Shown here in pieces: positions 1 through 10,120 of a stretch of 25,183 nucleotides of DNA; the stretch's first letter is position 1, and each line of letters begins with the position of its first letter. The notes under the pieces are model-generated. The model saw nothing but the letters and a program-made list of their open reading frames with translations. It had not been told where the DNA came from and searched no databases. The stretch is from assembly GCA_000934455.1 (NCBI GenBank), contig KN882758.1, positions 1 to 25,183 on the forward strand. Direction: 5' to 3'. Position numbers and translations under genes: made by a program. This DNA is from Apostichopus parvimensis. Its lineage: Eukaryota; Echinodermata; Holothuroidea; Aspidochirotida; Stichopodidae.

Positions 1-178
1 ATTGTACTCTATTCATGTAGTCAAATTTCACATTCAGTAATTTAAAATATGACTGCAAACTGCACAGTACACAATACTTCAGTTTTTACCTTTGTAAAGT
101 AGAATTAAAGGGATACTCCATATTCCATTATGGATAAGAAAGAAAACAACCACACTTTTAATTGAAAATCCCATCTTA

Positions 179-544
179 TATTGTTTGTTTTTTTTAAAAA
201 ATTGTTTTTAAAAATATTTTTATATTGATTTTCAAGCTGCGTCCATTTTATTTTTCGTATTCATATTTTAAGGGGTTTTGTCATTTTGTTACTTAAATTT
301 ACTTAAAACTCACTTTTTTTCTTTTTTTTTGGAATTTCAATGTAAATCTATATTATTTTTAAAATTCTTCCTTCGTATATATATTTATATTTTTTTTATA
401 TAAATATTTAAGCTGCATTAATTTTATTCTTCATATTCATATTTTAATGGTTCTGTTATTTTGTTGTCATTGTAAAGCGCTCTTGAACATGCTTAAGCAT
501 GAAAAGAGCGCTATACAAATTTGGTAAATAATTTAATAATCTTA
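179..544 (+). mobile_element. Insertion nested in TTAA element, with L2/CR1-like 3' tail
   Basis: Copy B of the host element is continuous across this point, whereas copy A is interrupted. The six bases ATCTTA occur immediately before the insert (173-178) and again at its right end (539-544), as expected for a target-site duplication. The right end holds a hairpin, AGCGCTCTT ... AAGAGCGCT (477-515 region), followed by CTATACAAATTTGG and an AT-rich end. A GCGCTATA hairpin tail is typical of L2/CR1-clade LINEs and the SINEs they mobilise. No reverse transcriptase frame is present, so this would be a 5'-truncated LINE or a SINE. Confidence 0.5.
221..465 (+). repeat. Diverged direct duplication of about 70 bp inside the nested insertion
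   Basis: The segment at about 221-290 and that at about 397-465 share the ordered blocks AAGCTGC, ATTTTATT, TATTCATATTTTAA and GTTATTTTGTT or close variants. Spacing between copies is about 176 bp. It is probably an internal repeat of the inserted element. Confidence 0.5.
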
Positions 545-1405
545 ACACAGTATCTTGTCCCTACCTCAAGATATGGTTCATTGAATGTTCAACTGATTTT
601 GATACGCTGAAACCTTGATTCGTCCTTCAAGTGGATCACAGTGAGTTGTATATGATGTCATAATGGCAAATATTCTCCAAAAGCTTTACTCACCAATTAC
701 AATCTTTTGGTTGATTTATTAATTATTGAAAGCAGATACATCTGTATTTGGAATGTTCATCCATGAAGTTTTTTGCCTAAATGTTATTTTACGCTGTGAA
801 AATTGAGTTAAAAATTATTATGACAAATGAAGACCAAAGTTGAGCCGAATTGCCGTGCTGACATCATTCACTCTGCCGTTTGCAGAATCACAATAGTAAC
901 GCCCAAAAAACACAAAAAAACAAAAAAATTTGAAAAATTAATATATCTTCTCCATACAAAATACTACATACAAAGATATGGTTCTGACCTAAAAATGTAG
1001 AAAACTTCCAGCATGTTTATAAATCAAGCAATGTACTTCAGCCACTAAAGTACAGTATCACTTTAAGTTCAATTACAAACCAATTTCCTTGAAGTAAAGT
1101 AGGGTACTGTACAATTATGCCCTACATACAGCAGTTATAACAAAGTAAAATTTTAGTTTAAAGGTAGCTACAGTGCAGTATTCTTCTCTGCTATATATGT
1201 GTTCTTCCTTGCCAGTCTGTCAAAATTAATAACAAAACTGAGGCAAAATATGACCCAAATGTTTCTCATTTTCATCAGAGAGGCTACTGTATTTCTATAA
1301 GTTCCTTTAAATAGTGTTGTAGCGAGAAAGCTTTTACACAAACAAATGCTTCATTTACTAATTTCATGCATGGATATGAAACTGTGTTTATTATATAGTA
1401 AACTT

Positions 1406-1443
1406 AAAAAAAAAAAAGGATTTTTTTTTTTTTTTTTTTTTTT
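1406..1443. repeat. A12-GGA-T23 homopolymer pair
   Basis: A run of 12 A is followed by GGA and a run of 23 T, forming a potential hairpin. This could be two abutting retroelement tails or simple-sequence expansion. Lengths may be affected by sequencing error. Confidence 0.7.
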
Positions 1444-2222
1444 AGCAAAATCAAAATAAATCACCTACAACTCATACCCGCAGACGTATGGAAAGTGACT
1501 GGTACCAGTAAATGTTTCATATTGCTCGAATGCAAAAGTTGAATCTGTCCAAGGTCACCATGGATACCATTCCAGTTTTTACCAAAGAGATTTAGGACGT
1601 AGGAGGAAGTACTGATAGTATTATTAATTACTGTAGTGCTCACACCATCGTGCTATAGCAAAAATTGCTATACAAACATCTTTGCAATAAGAATAGTAAT
1701 TTTACACATTACACACTAACATTTTGCTATCAGGATGCCGGAAAAAGTCATTCCCTGTATTACCAATTACTTTGCTGCTCCTACAGTAGTTTATATAGAA
1801 AACAAAACCATCTTGCTGCTTACAGTATATGTTACTGTATCTTCAGTCTGAATAAACTGCTGCCTTGTGAATCCTTTCTATACTTTTAAGGTTGTCTATT
1901 GTACACCATCGTCTACATTATGTTACTTGATAAAACTGGTCAGTGCACAATAAGTTACCCATTTTAGGAAATAGGTAATTAAATACCATGGGAAGTGCTT
2001 TTGCTGAGAGCAGTCAAGTTTAAATTTGTACTGTTTAGTAACACCACTTCCTCTGTATCAATATCCTAGCTGAAAAACATACATTTATCTTAAATTGCCA
2101 AAAAGAAAATCAATCTGTCTATAATTTGGAGACAACCAGCTCTCTTAGCTTAAGAGCCTCCACAAGATTATTACTCATACAATTTAATCCAGAGTGTAAT
2201 TCAAAGAAGACATTTTCCTTAC

Positions 2223-2808
2223 CTGCAAGAATAACTGCAATCGTAGCAGCAGCATTGAAATACTTCTCCAAAGACGGACCTCCGACCCGAAAACTGGCAA
2301 AGATCCTCAACACGGCCGCGGCGGCTAGCTCCACCACCATCGCCTCCGGTAGACTGACCTTGTTTGCTGAATCGCACGTCAGCGAGAGATAATTAGCCCT
2401 GGCGATCTGGTACTCGGACAGAGCGATCGTTTTCCACATCCACTTCATGTACCTCGCGGCGAGGAGAGCTCCGACCACCTGGGCCATTATTTTCAGAGTG
2501 GCGTCGGAGGACGACATCTTCTTATTCCACCACCGGTCGAAGACGACGATGGGATTATTCAAGGTGTCGGCCACCGCTGCGTAGACCATCATCAAGACGA
2601 ACAGACAGACGGAATACGGGCCCACCCCATACTGACCGTAGACGTTGCCATTCTCGTGTGTGTTGGCTACCATGAGAAACGAACATAGTATCTCCGCACA
2701 GTACGGATAGACCTCCTTGGATAAGAAGCGACGTAAAACCGGCCTCAGCGAAAGCACCAAAATAAAATTAGTGATGTAAATCACTAACGAATGTAAAAAC
2801 AACAACAT
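2223..2808 (-). CDS. AQP11: Aquaporin-11-like (superaquaporin) channel, first coding exon, partial
   Basis: The exon encodes the first 195 residues of a membrane channel of the unorthodox aquaporin group (AQP11/12), which move water or small solutes across intracellular membranes, in vertebrates mainly the ER. Hydrophobic segments lie near residues 1-20, 36-53, 66-80, 104-120 and 155-172. The first pore box is NPI (85-87) in place of NPA, or NPC in human AQP11. Downstream, a block with MAQVVGALLAARYMKWMW (about 109-126) matches the AQP11 family in order and spacing. The ATG at 2808 is the first in frame: a TAA lies 30 bases upstream. The exon ends at a strong CAG/GTAAGG donor (last base 2223, phase 1), just before the expected second NPA box. 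Continuing the frame past 2223 reads intron. AQP12-like is the alternative; other exons are outside the window. Confidence 0.83.
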
Positions 2809-3288
2809 AATGTTAAAAAGGAAACCGACCCTGAGTGGTTACACCGTTAAAAGAAAACTCCTGTAACTGCGTTGACAGTTGGCACAAGAACCCTGGTAAG
2901 TAGTCTATGTATAGATGAGATACTTCAGCAATGGCAGTGTTGAATACTCTCCCGGTGGGAAATCCTTACATCGAGTGATTCAAGTCCGACGTAGTCTATC
3001 GTAGCGATCCAGTAGCAAACCTTTATTGTGACAGCAACATATACCAACTGTGCAATCTTCTTCTGACACTAAAGCCTGGCTTGTATCAGTTCTGCTCATG
3101 GCAGGCCTATACATCATTAGCCAATCCACAGTTTGGCAAACAAATAAAATGCTGGTATTAGACTCCTCAGTTGCTGCATAGGACTCGATGAATCATTTAC
3201 CCAAAAAAAATGGGATTATCAAGCGTGTAATCTGCCGAAAGAGGAAAAGACAAAAACATAATGCATACAAGAAGGTGATATATACTAA

Positions 3289-3480
3289 TTTCACTCAACC
3301 ATTGCACACCTAAAATATTGTGGCTTTTAGATTAATTTTAAAGGGATATGTTCCAGTGTTAGTTAATGTGACACTTCATGATAATTTGCACTCAACCATC
3401 ACATGTACATGTAAAATATCATACATTTACTGTTAATTTTAAAGGGATATTCTAATGGCAGACAATGTGACATCATATGG
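3289..3480 (+). repeat. Tandem duplication, about 96 bp unit, two diverged copies
   Basis: Both halves contain, in the same order, CACTCAACCAT, AAAATAT, TTAATTTTAAAGGGATAT, a short variable stretch, and AATGTGACA followed by TTCATGAT or TCATATGG. The boundary is near 3384/3385. It duplicates the TTAAAGGGATA end of the TTAA element that follows. Confidence 0.65.
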
Positions 3481-4035
3481 AAATGAAAAATATTCCACAT
3501 TTTTAATATTGAATACTCCATCTCAAAGTATCTTATACCTAACTCAAGATATTTTGACTGGCAAAGCGCTCAATTCCAACCCCCCCCGCCCCCTCACCTC
3601 TCGGAGTGGATATTATATGTGGTCTGTGATGTCATAACTGTAAATGTTCCTCAAAAGTTCACTTTCCTAAATTATAATCTTCTTGCTTATGTTTATCCTT
3701 GAATCTTGATACAGTTGGAATGAGTTTGATGAGCTGTCAACATTTTCTGTAGTTTGACATTCATCAGAATATAAACGTTTTTGTACAAATTCTGCGCGAG
3801 TTAAATATGATAAAGGAGAGCAAAAACACATTTATGCTGCATTGCCCTGATGACATTATTCACTTTACTTGACATTGCCACTTGGCTGGATGCATTCATT
3901 CGAATAAGTACTACTAAATTTTACATCTCTGCCAAATGTTACAAAATGCCATTAGGATGTGTTTTGTGGACCTATAGATGCAGAACCTTTCCTACCTTTT
4001 TCATAAATCAATCTTCACCAGCCAAACCCATGGAG
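3439..4035 (+). mobile_element. TTAA-bounded DNA element, copy B
   Basis: The left end TTAAAGGGATAT (from 3439) equals that of copy A. Internal blocks line up with copy A in order: ACTCAAGATAT, GTGATGTCATAA, AAAAGTTCACT, GACATTATTCACTT and CATAAATCAA. Length (about 590 bp) equals copy A without its nested insert. The right terminal inverted repeat has decayed. A C-rich run at about 3580-3594 is private to this copy. Confidence 0.55.
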
Positions 4036-4438
4036 TTAGGATGCAGCTAAAATATTAGCTCATGATGAGCATTGCATGTTACCTTGGGGTGTTGTCTTTT
4101 TTGGTTGTAATAGCAATGAGTTACTGTACTGTGCATTGTAAGTGTGTGCTTACTATATAACAAAATCTAAAACCCTTGGGTACTGATGGACTAATATCTT
4201 CTATTAATTGGAAAACTTTGCATTAAATTGCAGATATTAGGCTACCAAATATTGTTGTTTCAGGCAAAGCGGACAATCCTTCTTTTCTTAAAGCTAACTT
4301 CAAATTGACCAAATGCACTTTGGTATTCATTTTCTCTATAAATTTGTATAAAGCCAAACTGAATTGGTAGAACAATTTTCCCCTTACAATGAGCTGCTCA
4401 TATACAAAGGCCTGCTACAGCATTGTTACGAACGCAGG

Positions 4439-4522
4439 ATTTTGCGTCCGGGACGCAATGTTTTGGCCAGGGACGCAAACTCTTCAAATTGCTTGCGTCC
4501 CGGGGACGCAATTTTTTTTTTT
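4439..4522 (+). repeat. GGGACGCAA repeat element, copy 1
   Basis: The nine-base motif GGGACGCAA starts at 4450, 4470 and 4503, and its reverse complement TTGCGTCCC at 4493. Copy 2 (5829-5908) has the same four motifs at the same offsets (0, 20, 43, 53) and also ends in a T-rich run. The element type is unknown. Confidence 0.65.
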
Positions 4523-5828
4523 GAGAAACAAACCCCAAGTATACACACTCACAACTAGGTCGAAGGAAAACATAACAACACTGTCAAAACACATTTTGGA
4601 ATGAACATTATTTCTTTTCAAAAGACCACAACTTCTTCTTACAAGAAGCAAAATTTCTCCTACTCCAACAGATCATTGAATTTGTTTGAAAATAAATATA
4701 TCATAACAATCAACCACAAGGTACAGGGTTAACAACACCCCATTACGGAGATTTTCATGCTAAAAATAGACAATGATGCTTTTCCAAAATTCCCGTGATT
4801 TGATTGGTTATAAGTCCCCATCCATTGTCTGTGAAAATTCTTGCACCTGTAGTGCTCAGTGAACACGGAGTATGTTGTTTAACAACAATTACTTGCAACT
4901 TACTTTACCCTGTGTAGAGATAGTGAAGTTTTTTGCGGTATAGGCTATCATGTGTGTGCACTCCAATATCATAACGTTAGGCCTTGTCACATACAGTACG
5001 TATACCTTTTGACAACGAAGAGGCTTCGTAATATTTGAATCATTGTTTTGATCTGAAAATGTTAATGAGTGGAGACAATCTATGAATTTTGTGGGAAGCT
5101 AACATCTCTGATCCTGAACAGGATATTTCAGCTCACAGTATGTTTCTTCTCTCTGTATTAATAGTTGCTAATGTAAAATGTGCATTGAATTTCTTACCAT
5201 CAGTAGTTTCTGTTGCAAAAAAAATTCGCGGTCCAATTAACCACGTGCTTCAGTAAATGATATTTTGGCGCAACATTCATGTGTAAACTACTGTACTTTA
5301 GAACATTGAACTGATTTTTTTAAAATCTACATTGCGTAAAAACTATTCACATAGACCTACTGTAATTTTCGTATAGATTAATGATTATTGCTAGCAAAGA
5401 GCCAGGATAAATGTTGGATCAGATTTTAAGGATTTGCGCATGTGTAGTTGAAAATGAAGCTCGAACAGGCATGTACATGCAGTAGTACAGTGAACTGGAA
5501 TTTAGCGAGAGATATGCACACTGTAGGTACTGGGATTTTTGAAGAGTTGTTTGTTGGAATCGCTGCAAGGTCAAAGCACGGATCTACTACGGAGTTGGCG
5601 AGTAGGGAAGTAGAAGGAAGGATGAAGGAGGGGGGACTGGGGGTAAAAATGGGTTGAAACGGCAGGGTGGTCGAAAGGAGGGGCGCCCCCGGCCGCCCCT
5701 GAAAAATAGCGAAAATTAAGGCACTGAGCATTTCTGCCCTATATTGTGTATAACATTCACAAAGTATAGGCTGTGATACTACACTAGTATTAGTAACAGT
5801 AGGTCATACAATAAACGTAATTGGTTTT

Positions 5829-5908
5829 CGATTGGGACGCAAGCTTTTTTTACGGGACGCAAACTTTTTCGGGGGCTTGCGTCCCTGGGACGCAGACTTT
5901 TTTTCACT
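5829..5908 (+). repeat. GGGACGCAA repeat element, copy 2
   Basis: Motifs GGGACGCAA at 5834 and 5854, TTGCGTCCC at 5877 and GGGACGCA at 5887 repeat the exact geometry of copy 1. Bases between motifs differ substantially, so spacing and motif are better conserved than spacer content. Confidence 0.65.
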
Positions 5909-7219
5909 AATAACATTACTGCTGCTACCCGTGCAAAACACATTATTACAAATACTTCCCAAAGCTACTTGCTCTAACAGAGTATCACCAAGTACATTCA
6001 TGCCACAAATCCCTTTAGTAACTTTTTACTAATCAAGGAGGACCATGTGGAAAGGATATGGGGTATAAACAGAAAAGGATCAAAGAAACTAACGGAAAAA
6101 CAAAGTGGAGGAAAAAGGAGGAAGGGGATTGGTCCTTGGGGACATCATCATCACCCCCAATCCCTTATCCAATAAACTTAACTTTAATCCCCTTTATTGT
6201 TCATGTTAGAAATTTATGCACTGTGCAGGTACAAATATTGTTAAAATTATATATATGTTCTTTCTGAACACCAACATTAAAATAACTTGGATTAAACAAT
6301 TGCTCTTGGTTACACTCGTGTCACCTCTGGTTCTAGTGAAAAACCTATGAACCAAAGGTCAAGTTTCACAGAAAATGTCCCCTGGTTGTTGAAACCTTTT
6401 GTCACCAGTGATATTGGGAAAGGCCAACATTGGCAATATGGGCCTTTTGTTACCCACAGTGCAGATATCAAGCCCTGCTGTTGTATGTCCAAATTCTGAG
6501 CTGATACCATAAGGCTGGCAGCAAAACTAGTTCAGCATTTTGCCTCAATATAACAAACTTGTCAGGTTTTATTGCAATTATTAGACAATGAGAGATGCAA
6601 TTCACAACCATTACAACTCACAGAAATGACAATGTACATTGTTAGGATAGTCAGGTAAGCATTACAGAAAAGGTGATTTCTTAACCAAGAACAGACTGTA
6701 GGTGGCCATTTCCCATAGTGTGGATCACTCTTTAATAAATTAAATCGCCAGTATCAAACCTAGCCTAACATTACATGTTACTTGGAAATGTATATGCCTA
6801 TGTAGCCCCTTGTACTAGTATGCCCTCACTATTTCCTAGTTCTTCCGGTGTACCCCTCTTGAATGACCAGGCCTATGTTTTAGGATTTCAGAGAATAGGA
6901 ATTCATGACTACTTTTCCACATGGCTCTGCGAGATATAGAGAGTGATGAAAATCATCTAGTCTTTGTTCTACACATCGTGCTGGAAATATGCTTTATTCC
7001 TTGGAACTTACACACAATACTTATCTTTTCTGGAAGTCACAATTATATATTTATATAGCATTTATATATTTCGCTATAATTATATATTTCGTGCCACACC
7101 CCTTTTTATGTTTGAACTTTGAAAGATCATCTGTAAATAGTCAAGACGTCGTCTAAATTGTAATATGGTGAGTTGCTGTTTAATGACTAAGTAATAATAG
7201 TATTATTATTTTTACCCAT

Positions 7220-7690
7220 AATATACCTAGGCCCATTAGTAGTCCTACCAGTACTACCCATACTCCATAGGGCCCTAGGCCTACCACCAAACTTTATTCA
7301 CCTCAGTGCATTACCTTTGTCACTGCATACAAGCCTATTAGGCCTATATCAATGTTTATCTAGCTCAGCCTTTGGCTAAATATTGTTAAGCTTGTATTAT
7401 TAGCATCAATATGCCCTGAAGTAAACCGTGAAACCTACCTAGCCTAGCTGCATGACGTTTTCTTTGTATTAGTATCGTAGTAATCGAAGCCTAACATGGC
7501 CTACCCACCACTCTACCATTCATAACCCATAGTACTACAAGCGGGCCTAGGCCTATCCTAATGTTGCTAATGCTTAAAACTAGTTTGTTTATTTATGATT
7601 ATGACCACCGAATGCAACCATTATAAAAATACAAATCTCACAAATACCTTTATTCGCACATCCCATACTGAGACTAGGCCTAAATGGCAT
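7220..7690. repeat. TAGGCC-dense, gene-free segment
   Basis: TAGGCC or its complement occurs repeatedly here, for example at about 7227, 7268, 7339, 7546 and 7675, often as the palindrome TAGGCCTA. The motif also appears at about 9289, 17870, 21352, 21378 and 23565. No coding or RNA signal was seen. Confidence 0.5.
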
Positions 7691-9922
7691 TCGTCACATA
7701 CTAATACTACTTACTAGTTGCTTTCCAGTTGTTCCAGGTCACACTCACACTGTCACAGAATGTATAAATTTCTGTGTTCCAGGTACGCAGTAGCATGTAC
7801 AAGGAGAGCCGTATAATTATTGCTTGCCACAGCAAGCTTTGTAAACACAGACGCTAACAAAACACAGACACATGTGTTTTGATGTTACAGCACATGTCAC
7901 TCGCATGGATGAAAGAACACATACCCGACCATATGTTTTATTGATTTATTTTCTATAATGTGAGTTGGGACCGAATTAATCATTTCCATATTACATTCAG
8001 CACTAACCTTTATCAGTAACAGTCTACAGACCAATAACTAAAATTTAGTTTAGGGGAAGAAAAACGATGATGTACACAACAGAAACGAGTCCGCATCAAG
8101 GTCCCTATAACAAAATCTGAACACAAAACCACAAATCCTATTGCAATTGTTAAAATAACCAACCAAAGCAAATGAAACTCTTCGGAAAGGAAATTACTGA
8201 CTCAGTCAAATCATTTCAATTCACAACTTTCTGATAGAAAAATTCTTCAGTGAGTGCGTCTCTGAACTCAGAGAAGTAAGTACTCCAATCCTGAATAGAA
8301 TTCTCCCAAGCCGCCTAACCAATTGCTTATAAAATGTAACAACAATTTCTTTCCCTAAATCATTATCTGAAATTTGTCCTAATCAAACCAAGAAAAAATC
8401 CATTGCCTTTTATCGGAGCCTCACTACAACTACAATAGCTAGAACATTAATTGCATATATCACCATGAAGATGGAATAAATAGACTAAATGGAGGTCAAA
8501 ATCGCATCCGGCATCTGTCCCCCTTTTTCAACTTCTCTTTTAGCTTACATTCATTATTAGTATATTTTAGTGAGCCGTTGGGCTTGTACGTCAGTATTGG
8601 GTAGATAGATTTGGCGAATGAATTTGGTTATAGCATCGCACTCCATTGTGTCTTGCCTCGCATTTTGCCTCATTTTGCTGTACCACGCTCTGGCAAGATT
8701 GTGATGATCGGTATGCGATGCTTCTTGATCAGATCAGGGGCTCGGGGTTGTTGACGGTGGCGTCGAAAACCAGGTTGAGCCCCGGGAAAAATAACATTTG
8801 TTACCGGCCTTAAGTGTATTATGAAAATCACAACAAAATAATATTTCTTTTATTTTTCCTCTGGCCCTGGGAATTGACCCCGGGCCCTGGACTGTATCCC
8901 CCTGATCCCTTGGTATGCTATATCTTGGGGCGTGGTTGTGCGGACGGATGGCAATGTTTCTAGCTATTTTACTGTTAGTTATTCTGGTCAGCCTTAGTTT
9001 CCATTCCTACTTTTTTTACTAACAAACAGAAAGAAAACCTGTGAAGTATTCAGTGCCAACATTAGTTCTACCAGCACGTACTGTAGATATTGCTTGGTTC
9101 GGTCTCAACGAAAAACAGGTCAGGTCACTTGAAATTGTTTGCTTTTAGTAGTTCCATCAAGGGATTTCTCTTTCATATTTAGTAGTTGGACCGGTGCACG
9201 GCGTTCTCAATTGCTTACCAAATGGCACTGTGCTCTAGTTTTGCGATGACTAGTTTCACGAAATCAAATGGTCGCATTTGGTTAACATAGGCCTAGGTCT
9301 AGTAATAATGTTCGCGGACTTATCGCCCATGATATGGTGGAGCATTGACGAATTGTGGCTTTGATCTCGTGGGAAAGGGGAATGGGAACTGAAAAATGTG
9401 GATGACGAATTAGGTAAAGCGCAATTTAGTCCAGGGGAACTTCGCCTAGCCTAAGTCATGGTCTTAAAAAAGTGTCTCCCAAATTGTGGTGTTATGTTCA
9501 TTGCCATTTTTGTGACAGTAAAAACAAACTCATCAAGTTAGCCAGCAATTTGGAAATTCAGTGATGCAGTGTGTACTTTGTCGTAAGAAATAGTTTTTCT
9601 GCCAGTCATGGTATGCTCAGTCCTGAACCATGAACTAAAAGCTTATTTGTAAGTATTAAAATCAGTCAACTTATTTCTTGTTTTAGTACTTGTCCACTTA
9701 AACATGGAATGCTACATAAGTTCATCGGTATTGTTTCATACTTTATCCCACTCATCTACGTCAAGGTCAGTGCCAATTTCCTCTACCTCTTCTCTAAAGG
9801 CATACAACTGCAATTCTATTTAATTTTCATCTGCTGGAGCCTAGTTGGATCTAACATTTGATATATGCTCTGTTTTTACGTATCTTTTGTCCACCTTGAA
9901 TCCATATAGTTATTTTAGGGAG

Positions 9923-10120
9923 ATGACTAAGTGGGATCTTCAATGGAGTGTGTCAGACCCCGACACATTTGTTGCCTTTTCAACTGATAAAGTTGAAATC
10001 AACTTCCACCGTTTGACCACAAAAGATGAGGTTTCTGCTGGTGTCGTTCCTTGGCAGCAAAAGCAAGCGACAAAAGGCGAACTTTACTTGAGGAGTAAAG
10101 CAGACCTACAGAGTGTGAAG
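9923..10120 (+). CDS. MIOS: MIOS exon 1 (first coding exon), residues 1-66
   Basis: The ATG at 9923 is chosen because MTKWDLQWS aligns with the start of human MIOS up to its DILWAP segment. Upstream sequence is open in frame back to 9845, but lies before a plausible acceptor (TATTTTAG at 9911-9918) and does not resemble the family. The donor is GAAG/GTAAAT, phase 0. This exon forms the first propeller strands. Confidence 0.88.

Larger units (their letters stand above)
105..1066 (+). mobile_element. TTAA-bounded non-autonomous DNA element, copy A (interrupted)
   Basis: The left end reads TTAAAGGGATAC (105-116) and the right end GTATCACTTTAA (1055-1066), which are near-perfect inverted ends inside TTAA. 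The body is similar to copy B (3439-4035), sharing for example a block around CTCAAGATAT and one around GACATCATTCACT. Copy A is split by an unrelated insertion at 179-544; without it the element is about 590 bp, the same as copy B. TTAA target sites are typical of the piggyBac and Kolobok superfamilies, but no transposase is present, so the superfamily is inference. Confidence 0.6.
1..2222 (-). other. Aquaporin-11-like intron 1 (right-hand part), no exon found
   Basis: This stretch follows the donor of the minus-strand aquaporin exon. I looked on the minus strand for the next expected exon, which should carry the second NPA box, and found no Asn-Pro-Ala coding match, so the next exon is probably beyond the left edge. 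The DNA is AT-rich with long A and T runs. Its recognisable content is a TTAA-bounded element with a nested insertion; 1067-2222 holds only short chance reading frames and a homopolymer pair. Confidence 0.55.
2809..9922. other. Intergenic region between divergent aquaporin-like and MIOS genes
   Basis: About 7.1 kb separates the two start codons. No open frame here resembles a known protein and none shows a convincing exon. Both promoters and any untranslated first exons must lie here, but I cannot place them. A possible MIOS 5' untranslated acceptor is TATTTTAG/GGAG just before the start codon (9911-9922), and possible donors are seen at about 8772 (CCAG/GTTGAG) and 9117 (ACAG/GTCAGG); these are unproven. 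Remaining content is repeats listed separately. Nothing recognisable was seen in 4523-5828, 5909-7219 or 7691-8500. Confidence 0.6.

Noticed and set aside
1461..1643. 60-codon minus-strand frame as aquaporin exon 2
   Set aside because: There is no NPA box, no hydrophobic segment of suitable length, and no match to the second half of AQP11.
2119..2222. Extension of the aquaporin frame past 2223
   Set aside because: A strong CAG/GTAAGG donor sits where aquaporin similarity stops, and the extra 33 residues do not resemble the second half of an aquaporin.
5426..5731. 101-codon minus-strand frame in the intergenic region
   Set aside because: Low-complexity Pro/Ser-rich translation across a C-rich repeat, with no family resemblance or splice context.
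9845..9922. N-terminal extension of MIOS upstream of 9923
   Set aside because: No ATG exists in this part, it lies before a plausible acceptor, and human MIOS starts at the corresponding place.
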